64,000 nucleotides of DNA from Bathymodiolus brooksi (taxonomy: Eukaryota; Mollusca; Bivalvia; Mytilida; Modiolidae), in NCBI GenBank assembly GCA_963680875.1, contig OY804589.1, positions 32,714,962 through 32,778,961 on the forward strand. Direction: 5' to 3'. Shown in pieces: positions 13,690 to 25,788 of the stretch. The notes beneath the pieces were generated by a model that did not search any database, was not told the DNA's origin, and saw only the letters and a list, made by a program, of their open reading frames with translations. Position 1 is the first letter of the stretch. Each line of letters begins with the position of its first letter. Both the position numbers and the translations under genes were made by a program.

Positions 13690-16380
13690 TTGTATTGTAA
13701 GTATTACTGTGTATGTCGATTTATTAAGGATGTTTGTATTGTAAGTATTACTGTGTATGTAAATTTAGCAATGATTTTGTGTTGTAAGTATTACTGTGTA
13801 TGTCGACTTATCAAGGGTGTTTGTATTGTAAGTATTACTATGTATGTAGACTTACCAAGGATGTTTGTATTGTAAGTATTACTGTGTATGTAGACTTACC
13901 AAGGATATTTGTATTGTAAGTATTACTGTGTATGTCGACTTACCAAGGATGTTTGTATTGTAAGTATTACTGTGTATGTAGACTTACCAAGGTTGTTTGT
14001 ATTGTAAGTATTACTGTGTATGTAAACTTACCAAGGATGTTTGTATTGTAAATATTACTGTGTATGTCGACTTCCCAAGGATGTTTGTATTGTAAGTATT
14101 ACTGTGTATGTCGACTTCCCAAGGGTGTTTGCATTGTAAGTATTACTGTGTATGTCGACCTACCAAGGATGTTTATATTGCGAGTATTACTGTGTATGTC
14201 GACTTACCAAGGATGTTTGTATTGTAAGTATTACTGTGCATGTCGACTTACCAAGGATGTTTCTATTGTAAGTATTACTATGTATGTCGACTTACCAAGG
14301 GTGTTTGTATTGTAAGTATTACTGTGTATGTCGACTTACCAAGGATGTTTGTATTGTAAGTATTACTGTGTATGTAGACTTATCAAGGGTGTTTGTATTG
14401 TAAGTATTACTGTGTATGTCGACTTACCAAGGATGTTTGTATTGTAAGTATTACTGTGTATGTCGACTTACCAAGGATGTTTGAATTGTAAGTATTACTG
14501 TGCATGTCGACTTACCAAGGGTGTTTGTATTGTAAGTATTACTGTGCATGTCGACTTACCAAGGATTTTTGCATTGTAAGTATTACTGTATGTAGACTTA
14601 CCAAGGATGTTTGTATTGTAAGTATTACTGTGAATGTAGACTTACCAAGGGTGTTTGTATTGTAAGTATTACTCTGTATGTAGACTTACCAAGGGTGTTT
14701 GTATTGTAAGTATTAATGTGTATGTCAACTTACCAAGGATGTTTCTATTGTAAGTATTACTGTGTATGTAGACGTATCAAGGTTGTTTGCATTGTAAGTA
14801 TTACTGTGTATGTCCATTTATTAAGGATGTTTGTATTGTAAGTATTACTGTGTATGTAGACGTATCACGGATGTTTGTATTGTAAGTATTGCTGTGTATG
14901 TAGATGTATCAAGGGTGTTTGTATTGTAAGTATTACTGTGTATGTCGACCTACCAAGGATGTTTGTATTGTAAATATTACTGTGTATGTAGACTTACCAA
15001 GGATGTTTGTATTGTAAGTATTACTTTGTATTTAGACTTAGCAATGATTTTGTGTTGTAAGTATTACTGTGTATGTCGACTTATCAAGGGTGTTTGTATT
15101 GTAAGTATTACTATGTATGTAGACTTACCAAGGATGTTTGTATTGTAAGTATTACTGTGTATGTCGACTTACCAAGGATGTTTGTATTGTAAGTATTACT
15201 CTGCATGTCGACTTACCAAGGGTGTTTGTATTGTAAGTATTACTGTGCATGTCGACTTACCAAGGATGTTTGCATTGTAAGTATTACTGTATGTAGACTT
15301 ACCAAGGATGTTTGTATTGTAAGTATTACTGTGAATGTAGACTTACCAAGGGTGTTTGTATTGTAAGTATTACTCTGTATGTAGACTTACCAAGGGTGTT
15401 TGTATTGTAAGTATTACTGTGTATGTCGACTTACCAAGGATGTTTCTATTGTAAGTATTACTGTGTATGTAGACGTATCAATGTTGTTTGTATTGTAAGT
15501 ATTACTGTGTATGTCGACCTACCAAGGATGTTTATATTGCGAGTATTACTGTGTATATAGACTTACCAAGGATGTTTGTATTGTAAGTATTACTGTGTAT
15601 GTCGACTTACCAAGGATGTTTGTATTGTAAGTATTATTGTGCATGTCGACTTACCAAGGATGTTTGTATTGTAAGTATTACTGTGTATGTCGACTTACCA
15701 AGGATGTTTGTATTGTAAGTATTACTGTGCATGTCGACTTACCAAGGATGTTTGTATTGTAAGTATTACTATGTATATCGACTTACCAAGGGTGTTTGTA
15801 TTGTAAGTATTACTGTGTATGTCGACTTACCAAGGATGTTTGTATTGTAAGTATTACTGTGTATGTAGACTTATCAAGGGTGTTTGTATTGTAAGTATTA
15901 CTGTGTATGTCGACTTACCAAGGATGTTTGTATTGTAAGTATTACTGTGTATGTCGACTTACCAAGGATGTTTCTATTGTAAGTATTACTGTGTATGTAG
16001 ACGTATCAAGGTTGTTTGTATTGTAAGTATTACTGTGTATGTCGATTTATTAAGGATGTTTGTATTGTAAGTATTACGGTGTATGTAGACGTATCACGGA
16101 TGTTTGTATTGTAAGTATTGCTGTGTATGTAGACGTATCAAGGGTGTTTGTATTGTAAGTATTACTGTGTATGTCGACTTACCAAGGATGTTTGTATTGT
16201 AAATATTACTGTGTATGTAGACTTACCAAGGATGTTTGTATTGTAAGTATTACTGTATATGTAGACTTACCAAGGTTGTTTGTATTGTCAGTATTACTGT
16301 GTATGTAGACTTACCAAGGATGTTTGTATTGTAAATATTACTGTGTATGTCGACTTCCCACGGGTGTTTGCATTGTAAGT
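13690..16380. repeat. 75-type HOR, truncated at a junction
   Basis: The order matches the 75-monomer units at 33,139 and 36,431 (offset 19,449 from the first) through the second 43-bp marker near 15,030. At 16,380/16,381 the CCCACGGGTGTTTGC monomer is followed directly by ATTGCTGTGTATGTAGACG. That skips the stretch that normally follows and restarts the GTAGACGTATCAAGGG part of the unit. Copy B has the identical junction at 63,841/63,842. Confidence 0.82.
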
Positions 16381-19144
16381 ATTGCTGTGTATGTAGACGT
16401 ATCAAGGGTGTTTGTATTGTAAGTATTACTGTGTATGTCGACCTACCAAGGATGTTTGTATTGTAAATATTACTGTGTATGTAGACTTACCAAGGATGTT
16501 TGTATTGTAAGTATTACTTTGTATTTAGACTTAGCAATGATTTTGTGTTGTAAGTATTACTGTGTATGTCGACTTATCAAGGGTGTTTGTATTGTAAGTA
16601 TTACTATGTATGTAGACTTACCAAGGATGTTTGTATTGTAAGTATTACTGTGTATGTCGACTTACCAAGGATGTTTGTATTGTAAGTATTACTGTGCATG
16701 TCGACTTACCAAGGGTGTTTGTATTGTAAGTATTACTGTGCATGTCGACTTACCAAGGATGTTTGCATTGTAAGTATTACTGTATGTAGACTTACCAAGG
16801 ATGTTTGTATTGTAAGTATTACTGTGAATGTAGACTTACCAAGGGTGTTTGTATTGTAAGTATTACTCTGTATGTAGACTTACCAAGGGTGTTTGTATTG
16901 TAAGTATTACTGTGTATGTCGACTTACCAAGGATGTTTCTATTGTAAGTATTACTGTGTATGTAGACGTATCAATGTTGTTTGTATTGTAAGTATTACTG
17001 TGTATGTCGATTTATTAAGGATGTTTGTATTGTAAGTATTACTGTGTATGTAGACGTATCACGGATGTTTGTATTGTAAGTATTGCTGTGTATGTCGACT
17101 TACCAAGGATATTTGCATTTTAAGTATTACTGTGCATGTCGTCTTACCAAGGGTGTTTGCATTGTAAGTATTACTGTGTATGTCGACCTACCAAGGATGT
17201 TTATATTGCGAGTATTACTGTGTATATAGACTTACCAAGGATGTTTGTATTGTAAGTATTACTGTGCATGTCGACTTACCAAGGATGTTTGTATTGTAAG
17301 TATTATTGTGCATGTCGACTTACCAAGGATGTTTGTATTGTAAGTATTACTGTGTATGTCGACTTACCAAGGATGTTTGTATTGTAAGTGTTACTGTGCA
17401 TGTCGACTTACCAAGGTTGTTTGTATTGTACGTATTACTGTGTATGTCGACTTACCAAGGATGTTTGTATTGTAAGTATTACTGTGTATGTCGACTTACC
17501 AAGGGTGTAGGTATTGTAAGTATTACTGTGCATGTCGACTTACCAAGGATCTTTGCATTGTAAGTATTACTGTATGTAGACTTACCAAGGATGTTTGTAT
17601 TGTAAGTATTACTGTGAACTTAGACTTACCAAGGGTATTTGTATTGTAAGTATTACTCTGTATGTAGACTTACCAAGGGTGTTTGTATTGTAAGTATTAC
17701 TGTGTATGTCGACTTACCAAGGATGTTTCTATTGTAAGTATTACTGTGTATGTAGACGTATCTAGGTTGTTTGTATTGTAAGTATTACTGTGTATGTCGA
17801 TTTATTAAGGATGTTTGTATTGTAAGTATTACTGTGTATGTAGACGTATCACGGATGTTTGTATTGTAAGTATTGCTGTGTATGTAGACGTATCAAGGGT
17901 GTTTGTATTGTAAGTATTACTGTGTATGCCGACTTACCAAGGATGTTTGTATTGTAAATATTACTGTGTATGTAGACTTACCAAGGATGTTTGTATTGTA
18001 AGTATTAATGTGTATGTAAATTTAGCAATGATTTTGTGTTGTAAGTATTACTGTGTATGTCGACTTATCAAGGGTGTTTGTATTGTAAGTATTACTATGT
18101 ATGTAGACTTACCAAGGATGTTTGTATTGTAAGTATTACTGTGTATGTAGACTTACCAAGGATGTTTGTATTGTAAGTATTACTGTGTATGTCGACTTAC
18201 CAAGGATGTTTGTATTGTAAGTATTACTGTGTATGTAGACTTACCAAGGTTGTTTGTATTGTAAGTATTACTGTGTATGTAAACTTACCAAGGATGTTTG
18301 TATTGTAAATATTACAGTGTATGTCGACTTCCCAAGGATGTTTGTATTGTAAGTATTACTGTGTATGTCGACTTCCCAAGGGTGTTTGCATTGTCAGTAT
18401 TACTGTGTATGTCGACCTACCAAGGATGTTTATATTGCGAGTATTACTGTGTATGTCGACTTACCAAGGATGTTTGTATTGTAAGTATTACTGTGCATGT
18501 CGACTTACCAAGGATGTTTCTATTGTAAGTATTACTATGTATGTCGACTTACCAAGGGTGTTTGTATTGTAAGTATTACTGTGTATGTCGACTTACCAAG
18601 GATGTTTGTATTGTAAGTATTACTGTGTATGTAGATTTATCAAGGGTGTTTGTATTGTAAGTATTACTGTGTATGTCGACTTACCAAGGATGTTTGTATT
18701 GTAAGTATTACTGTGTATGTCGACTTACCAAGGATGTTTGAATTGTAAGTATTACTGTGCATGTCGACTTACCAAGGGTGTTTGTATTGTAAGTATTACT
18801 GTGCATGTCGACTTACCAAGGATTTTTGCATTGTAAGTATTACTGTATGTAGACTTACCAAGGATGTTTGTATTGTAAGTATTACTGTGAATGTAGACTT
18901 ATTAAGGGTGTTTGTATTGTAAGTATTACTCTGTATGTAGACTTACCAAGGGTGTTTGTATTGTAAGTATTAATGTGAATGTCAACTTACCAAGGATGTT
19001 TCTATTGTAAGTATTACTGTGTATGTAGACGTATCAAGGTTGTTTGCATTGTAAGTATTACTGTGTATGTCCATTTATTAAGGATGTTTGTATTGTAAGT
19101 ATTACTGTGTATGTAGACGTATCACGGATGTTTGTATTGTAAGT
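16381..19144. repeat. Diverged 63-monomer HOR (2,764 bp)
   Basis: The marker monomers recur at 16,435 and 19,199, giving 2,764 bp, or 63 x 44 minus 8. The unit is less homogenised than its neighbours. It has ATTTGCATTTTAAG and GTCGTCTTACC near 17,110-17,150, AAGTGTTAC near 17,390, and GGTGTAGGTATTG near 17,510. The ATTTTAAG and GTCGTC variants recur only near 19,870 and 20,170-20,270, so this is a local sub-family. Confidence 0.75.
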
Positions 19145-20160
19145 ATTGCTCTGTATGTAGACGTATCAAGGGTGTTTGTATTGTAAGTATTACTGTGTAT
19201 GTCGACCTACCAAGGATGTTTGTATTGTAAATATTACTGTGTATGTAGACTTACGAAGGATGTTTGTATTGTAAGTATTACTTTGTATTTAGACTTAGCA
19301 ATGATTTTGTGTTGTAAGTATTACTGTGTATGTCGACTTATCAAGGGTGTTTGTATTGTAAGTATTACTATGTATGTAGACTTACCAAGGATGTTTGTAT
19401 TGTAAGTATTACTGTGTATGTCGACTTACCAAGGATGTTTGTATTGTAAGTATTACTGTGTATGTCGACTTACCAAGGGTGTTTGTATTGTAAGTATTAC
19501 TGTGCATGTCGACTTACCAAGGATGTTTGCATTGTAAGTATTACTGTATGTAGACTTACCAAGGATGTTTGTATTGTAAGTATTACTGTGAATGTAGACT
19601 TACCAAGGGTGTTTGTATTGTAAGTATTACTCTGTATGTAGACTTACCAAGGGTGTTTGTATTGTAAGTATTACTGTGTATGTCGACTTACCAAGGATGT
19701 TTCTATTGTAAGTATTACTGTGTATGTAGACGTATCAATGTTGTTTGTATTGTAAGTATTACTGTGTATGTCGATTTATTAAGGATGTTTGTATTGTAAG
19801 TATTACTGTGTATGTAGACGTATCACGGATGTTTGTATTGTAAGTATTGCTGTGTATGTCGACTTACCAAGGATATTTGCATCTTAAGTATTACTGTGCA
19901 TGTCGTCTTACCAAGGGTGTTTGTATTGTAAGTATTACTGTGTATGTAGACTTACCAAGGGTGTTTGTATTGTAAGTATTACTGTGTATGTCGACTTACC
20001 AAGGATGTTTCTATTGTAAGTATTACTGTGTATGTAGTCGTATCAATGTTGTTTGTATTGTAAGTATTACTGTGTATGTCGATTTATTAAGGATGTTTGT
20101 ATTGTAAGTATTACTGTGTATGTAGACGTATCACGGATGTTTGTATTGTAAGTATTACTG
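19145..20160. repeat. Partial repeat of the 2,764-bp HOR
   Basis: It repeats the first kilobase of the 16,381 unit at offset 2,764, through the ATTTGCATCTTAAG and GTCGTCTTACC monomers near 19,870-19,910. A short sub-duplication follows: the GTATCAATG to ATTTGCAT stretch repeats about 307 bp further on (7 monomers minus 1 bp). Confidence 0.7.
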
Positions 20161-20480
20161 TGTATGTCGACTTACCAAGGATATTTGCATTTTAAGTATT
20201 ACTGTGTATGTATACTTCCCAAGGGTGTTTGTATTGTAAGTATTACTGTGTATGTCGTCTTACCAGGTAAGTTTGTATTGTAAGTATTACTGTGTATGTC
20301 GACTTCACAAGGGTGTTTGCATTGTAAGTATTACGTTGTATGTGGACCTACCAAGGATGTTTGTATTGCAAGTATTTTGTGTATTTAGATTTACCAAGGA
20401 TGTTTGTATTGTAAGTATTACTGTGTATGTCGACTTACCAAGGATGTTTGTATTGTAAGTATTACTGTGCATGTCGATTT
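20161..20480. repeat. Most degenerate monomers of the array
   Basis: Monomers here carry several changes each that are seen nowhere else in the window: GTATACTTCCC, TTACCAGGTAAGTTTG, GACTTCACAAGG, ATTACGTTGTATGTGGACC, and GCAAGTATTTTGTGTATTTAG. The last is another 1-bp-short monomer, independent of the TTAGCAATG marker. The 44-bp register is otherwise kept. The stretch looks like an old segment that homogenisation has passed by. Confidence 0.8.
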
Positions 20481-22186
20481 ACCAAGGATGTTTGTATTGT
20501 AAGTATTACTGTGTATGTCGACTTACCAAGGATGTTTGTATTGTAAGTATTACTGTGTATGTCAACTTACCAAGGATGTTTGTATTGTAAGTATTACTGT
20601 GTATGCAGACTTATCAAGGATGTTTGTATTGTAAGTATTACTGTGTATGTCGACTTACCAAGGATGTTTGTATTGTAAGTATTACTGTGCATGTCGACTT
20701 ACCAAGGATGTTTGTATTGTAATTATTACTGTGCATGTCGACTTACCAAGGATGTTTGCATTGTAAGTATTACTGTATGTAGACTTACCAAGGATGTTTG
20801 TATTGTAAGTATTACTGTGTATGTAGACTTACCAAGGGTGTTTGTATTGTAAGTATTACTGTGTATGTAGACCTACCAAGGTTGTTTGTATTGTAAGTAT
20901 TACTGTGTATGTAGACTTACCAAGGATGTTTGTATTGTAAATATTACTGTGTATGTCGACTTCCCAAGGATGTTTGTATTGTAAGTATTACTGTGTATGT
21001 CGACTTCCCAAGGGTGTTTGCATTGTTAGTATTACTGTGTATGTCGACCTACCAAGGATGTTTATATTGCGAGTATTACTGTGTAAATAGACTTACCAAG
21101 GATGTTTGTATTGTAAGTATTACTGTGTATGTCGACTTACCAAGGATGTTTGTATTGTAAGTATTATTGTGCATGTCGACTTACCAAGGATGTTTGTATT
21201 GTAAGTATTACTGTGCATGTCGACTAACCAAGGATGTTTGTATTGTAAGTATTACTATGTATGTCGACTTACCAAGGATGTTTGTATTGTAAGTATTATT
21301 GTGCATGTCGACTTACCAAGGATATTTGTATTGTAAGTATTACTGTGTATGTCGACTTACCAAGGATGTTTGTATTGTAAGTATTACTGTGTATGTAGAC
21401 ATATCAAGGGTGTTTGTATTGTAAGTATTATTGTGTATGTCGACTTACCAAGGATGTTTGTGTTGTAAGTATTACTGTGTATGTCGACTTACCAAGGATG
21501 TTTGTATTGTAAGTATTACTGTGAATGTAGACTTACCAAGGGTGTTTGTATTGTAAGTATTACTGTGTATATAGACTTACCAAGGGTATTTGTATTGTAA
21601 GTATTACTGTGTATGTCGACTTACCAAGGATGTTTCTATTGTAAGTATTACTTTGTATGTAGACGTATCAAGGTTGTTTGTATTGTAAGTATTACTGTGT
21701 ATGTCGATTTATTAAGGATGTTTGTATTGTAAGTATTACTGTGTATGTAGACGTATCACGGATGTTTGTATTGTAAGTATTGCTGTGTATGTAGACGTAT
21801 CAAGGGTGTTTGTATTGTAAGTATTACTGTGTATGTCGACTTACCAAGGATGTTTGTATTGTAAATATTACTGTGTATGTAGACTTACCAAGGATGTTTG
21901 TATTGTAAGTATTACTGTGTATGTAGACTTACCAAGGTTGTTTTTATTGTAAGTATTACTGTGCATGTCGACTTACCAAGGATGTTTGTATTGTAATTAT
22001 TACTGTGCATGTCGACTTACCAAGAATGTTTGCATTGTAAGTATTACTGTATGTAGACTTACCAAGGATGTTTGTATTGTATGTATTACTGTGTATGTAG
22101 ACTTACCAATGGTGTTTGTATTGTAAGTATTACTGTGTATGTAGACTTACCAAGGGTGTTTGTATTGTAAGTATTACTGTGTATGT
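20481..22186. repeat. Diverged satellite, partly related to the 82-mer
   Basis: From about 21,000 to 21,748 this stretch matches 25,040-25,788 at offset 4,040, including GTAGACATATCAAGGG and TTTGTGTTG near 21,400-21,460. The next roughly 438 bp (21,749-22,186), beginning AGACGTATCACGG, are absent from that relative. They reappear after the second 82-mer copy at 29,391. This is the pattern expected if an unequal exchange created the adjacent 3,602-bp duplication. Confidence 0.75.
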
Positions 22187-25100
22187 CGACTTACCAAGGA
22201 TGTTTGTATTGTAAATATTACTGTGTATTTAGACTTACCAAGGATGTTTGTATTGTAAGTATTACTGTGTATGTAGACTTACCAATGATGTTTGTATTGT
22301 AAGTATTACTGTGTATGTAGACTTACCAAGGTTGTTTGTATTGTAAGTATTACTGTGTATGTAGACTTACCAAGGATGTTTGTATTGTAAATATTACTGT
22401 GTATGTCGACTTCCCAAGGATGTTTGTATTGTAAGTATTACTGTGTATGTCGACTTCCCAAGGGTGTTTGCATTGTAAGTATTACTGTGTATGTCGACCT
22501 ACCAAGGATGTTTATATTGTAAGTATTACTGTGTATATAGACTTACCAAGGATGTTTGTATTGTAAGTATTACTGTGTATGTCGACTTACCAAGGATGTT
22601 TGTATTGTAAGTATTATTGTGCATGTCGACTTACCAAGGATGTTTGTATTGTAAGTATTACTGTGTATGTCGACTTACCAAGGATGTTTGTATTGTAAGT
22701 ATTACTGTGCATGTCGACTTACCAAGGATGTTTGTATTTTAAGTATTACTATGTATGTCGACTTACCAAGGATGTTTGTATTGTAAGTATTATTGTGCAT
22801 GTCGACTTACCAAGGATGTTTGTATTGTAAGTATTACTGTGTATGTCGACTTACCAAGGATGTTTGTATTGTAAGTATTACTGTGTATGTAGACTTATCA
22901 AGGGTGTTTGTATTGTAAATATTACTGTGTATGTCGACTTACCAAGGATGTTTGTATTGTAAGTATTACTGTGTATGTCGACCTACCAAGGATGTTTGTA
23001 TTGTAAGTATTATTGTGAATGTAGACTTACCAAGAGTGTTTGTTTTGTAAGTATTACTCTGTATGTAGACTTACCAAGGGTGTTTGTATTGTAAGTATTA
23101 CTGTGTATGTCGACTTACCAAGGATGTTTCTATTGTAAGTATTACTGTGTATGTAGACGTATCAAGGTTGTTTGTATTGTAAGTATTACTGTGTATGTCC
23201 ATTTATTAAGGATGTTTGTATTGTAAGTATTACTGTGTATGTAGACGTATCACGGATGTTTGTATTGTAAGTATTGCTGTGTATGTAGACGTATCAAGGG
23301 TGTTTGTATTGTAAGTATTACTGTGTATGTCGACTTACCAAGGATGTTTGTATTGTAAATATTACTGTGTATGTAGACTTATCAAGGATGTTTGTATTGT
23401 AAGTATTACTGTATATGTAGACTTACCAATGGTGTTTGTATTGTAAGTATTACTGTGTATGTAGACTTACCAAGGTTGTTTTTATTGTAAGTATTACTGT
23501 GTATGTAGACTTACCAAGGATGTTTGTATTGTAAATATTACTGTGTATGTCGACTTCCCAAGGATGTTTGTATTGCAAGTATTACTGTGTATGTCCACTT
23601 CCCAAGGGTGTTTGCATTGTAAGTATTACTGTGTATGTCGACCTACCAAGGATGTTTATATTGCGAGTATTACTGTGTATATAGACTTACCAAGGATGTT
23701 TGTATTGTAAGTATTACTGTGTATGTCGACTTACCAAGGATGTTTGTATTGTAAGTATTATTGTGCATGTCGACTTACCAAGGATGTTTGTATTGTAAGT
23801 ATTACTGTGTATGTCGACTTACCAAGGATGTTTGTATTGTAAGTATTACTATGTATGTCGACTTACCAAGGTTGTTTGTATTGTAAGTATTACTGTGCAT
23901 GTCGACTTACCAAGGATTTTTGCATTGTAAGTATTACTGTATGTAGACTTACCAAGGATGTTTGTATTGTAAGTATTACTGTGAATGTAGACTTACCAAG
24001 GGTGTTTGTATTGTAAGTATTACTCTGTATGTAGACTTATCAAGGGTGTTTGTATTGTAAGTATTACTGTGTATGTCGACTTACCAAGGATGTTTCTATT
24101 GTAAGTATTACTGTGTATGTAGACGTATCAAGGTTGTTTGTATTGTAAGTATTACTGTGTATGTAGATTTACCAAGGATGTTTGTATTGTAAGTATTACT
24201 GTGTATGTCAACTTACCAAGGATGTTTGTATTGTAAGTATTACTGTGTATGCAGACTTACCAAGGATGTTTGTATTGTAATTATTACTGTTCATGTCGAC
24301 TTACCAAGGATGTTTGCATTGTAAGTATTACTGTATGTAGACTTACCAAGGATGTTTGTATTGTAAGTATTACTGTGTATGTAGACTTACCAAGGATGTT
24401 TGTATTGTAAGTATTACTGTGTATGTAGACTTACCAAGGATGTTTGTATTGTAAATATTACTGTGTATGTAGACTTACCAAGGATGTTTGTATTGTAAGT
24501 ATTACTGTGTATGTAGACTTACCAATGATGTTTGTATTGTAAGTATTACTGTGTATGTAGACTTACCAAGGTTGTTTGTATTGTAAGTATTACTGTGTAT
24601 GTAGAATTACCAAGGATGTTTGTATTGTAAATATTACTGTGTATGTCGACTTCCAAAGGATGTTTGTATTGTAAGTATTACTGTGTATGTCGACTTCCCC
24701 AGGGTGTTTGCATTGTAAGTATTACTGTGTATGTCGACCTACCAAGGATGTTTATATTGCGAGTATTACTGTGTATGTCGACTTACCAAGGATGTTTGTA
24801 TTGTAGGTATTACTGTGTATGTCAACTTACCAAGGATGTTTGTATTGTAAGTATTACTGTGTATGCAGACTTACCAAGGATGTTTGTATTGTAATTATTA
24901 CTGTGCATGTCGACTTACCAAGGATGTTTGCATTGTAAGTATTACTGTATGTAGACTTACCAAGGATGTTTGTATTGTAAGTATTACTGTGTATGTAGAC
25001 TTACCAAGGATGTTTGTATTGTAAGTATTATTGTGTATGTCGACTTCCCAAGGGTGTTTGCATTGTTATTATTACTGTGTATGTCGACCTACCAAGGATG

Positions 25101-25788
25101 TTTATATTGCGAGTATTACTGTGTAAATAGACTTACCAAGGATGTTTGTATTGTAAGTATTACTGTGTATGTCGACTTACCAAGGATGTTTGTATTGTAA
25201 GTATTATTGTGCATGTCGACTTACCAAGGATGTTTGTATTGTAAGTATTACTGTGCATGTCGACTTACCAAGGATGTTTGTATTGTAAGTATTACTATGT
25301 ATGTCGACTTACCAAGGATGTTTGTATTGTAAGTATTATTGTGCATGTCGACTTACCAAGGATATTTGTATTGTAAGTATTACTGTGTATGTCGACTTAC
25401 CAAGGATGTTTGTATTGTAAGTATTACTGTGTATGTAGACATATCAAGGGTGTTTGTATTGTAAGTATTATTGTGTATGTCGACTTACCAAGGATGTTTG
25501 TGTTGTAAGTATTACTGTGTATGTCGACTTACCAAGGATGTTTGTATTGTAAGTATTACTGTGAATGTAGACTTACCAAGGGTGTTTGTATTGTAAGTAT
25601 TACTGTGTATATAGACTTACCAAGGGTATTTGTATTGTAAGTATTACTGTGTATGTCGACTTACCAAGGATGTTTCTATTGTAAGTATTACTTTGTATGT
25701 AGACGTATCAAGGTTGTTTGTATTGTAAGTATTACTGTGTATGTCGATTTATTAAGGATGTTTGTATTGTAAGTATTACTGTGTATGT
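22187..25788. repeat. 82-monomer unit, tandem copy 1 (3,602 bp)
   Basis: The length is 82 x 44 minus 6, which fits three 42-bp monomers. Diagnostic variants inside are GTATTTTAAG near 22,735, CCAAGAGTGTTTGTTTTG near 23,033, GTTCATGTCGAC near 24,289, CTTCCAAAGG near 24,651 and GCATTGTTATTATTAC near 25,063. Every one is found again 3,602 bp downstream. I spotted no difference between the two copies. Confidence 0.93.

Larger units (their letters stand above)
1..16539. repeat. Super-repeat copy A (47.5-kb period)
   Basis: This block reappears at 47,506-64,000. The offset is 47,505 bp for 1 to about 2,730 and 47,461 bp from about 2,775 to the end. The single 44-bp shift is one monomer (CGACCTACC...TTATATTGCGAG type, about 2,730-2,775) that copy B lacks. 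Rare private variants are shared at matching positions: GTGTACGTCG near 5,325, CCAAAGG near 6,348, GGTTTTTTG near 10,216 and GTGCATGTAGACG near 13,667. The only substitution I noticed is G at 15,842 against A at 63,303. The window starts inside this copy, so its true left end is unknown. Confidence 0.95.

Noticed and set aside
16340..16375. CENP-B-box-like match in GTCGACTTCCCACGGG
   Set aside because: The spacing between TCG and CGGG is one base off the NTTCGNNNNANNCGGGN pattern, and the key A is missing. It occurs in only one monomer per HOR.
20161..20480. Remnant of a transposon or unique sequence
   Set aside because: The odd monomers still align to the 44-bp register from end to end. There are no terminal repeats, target-site duplication or foreign sequence.
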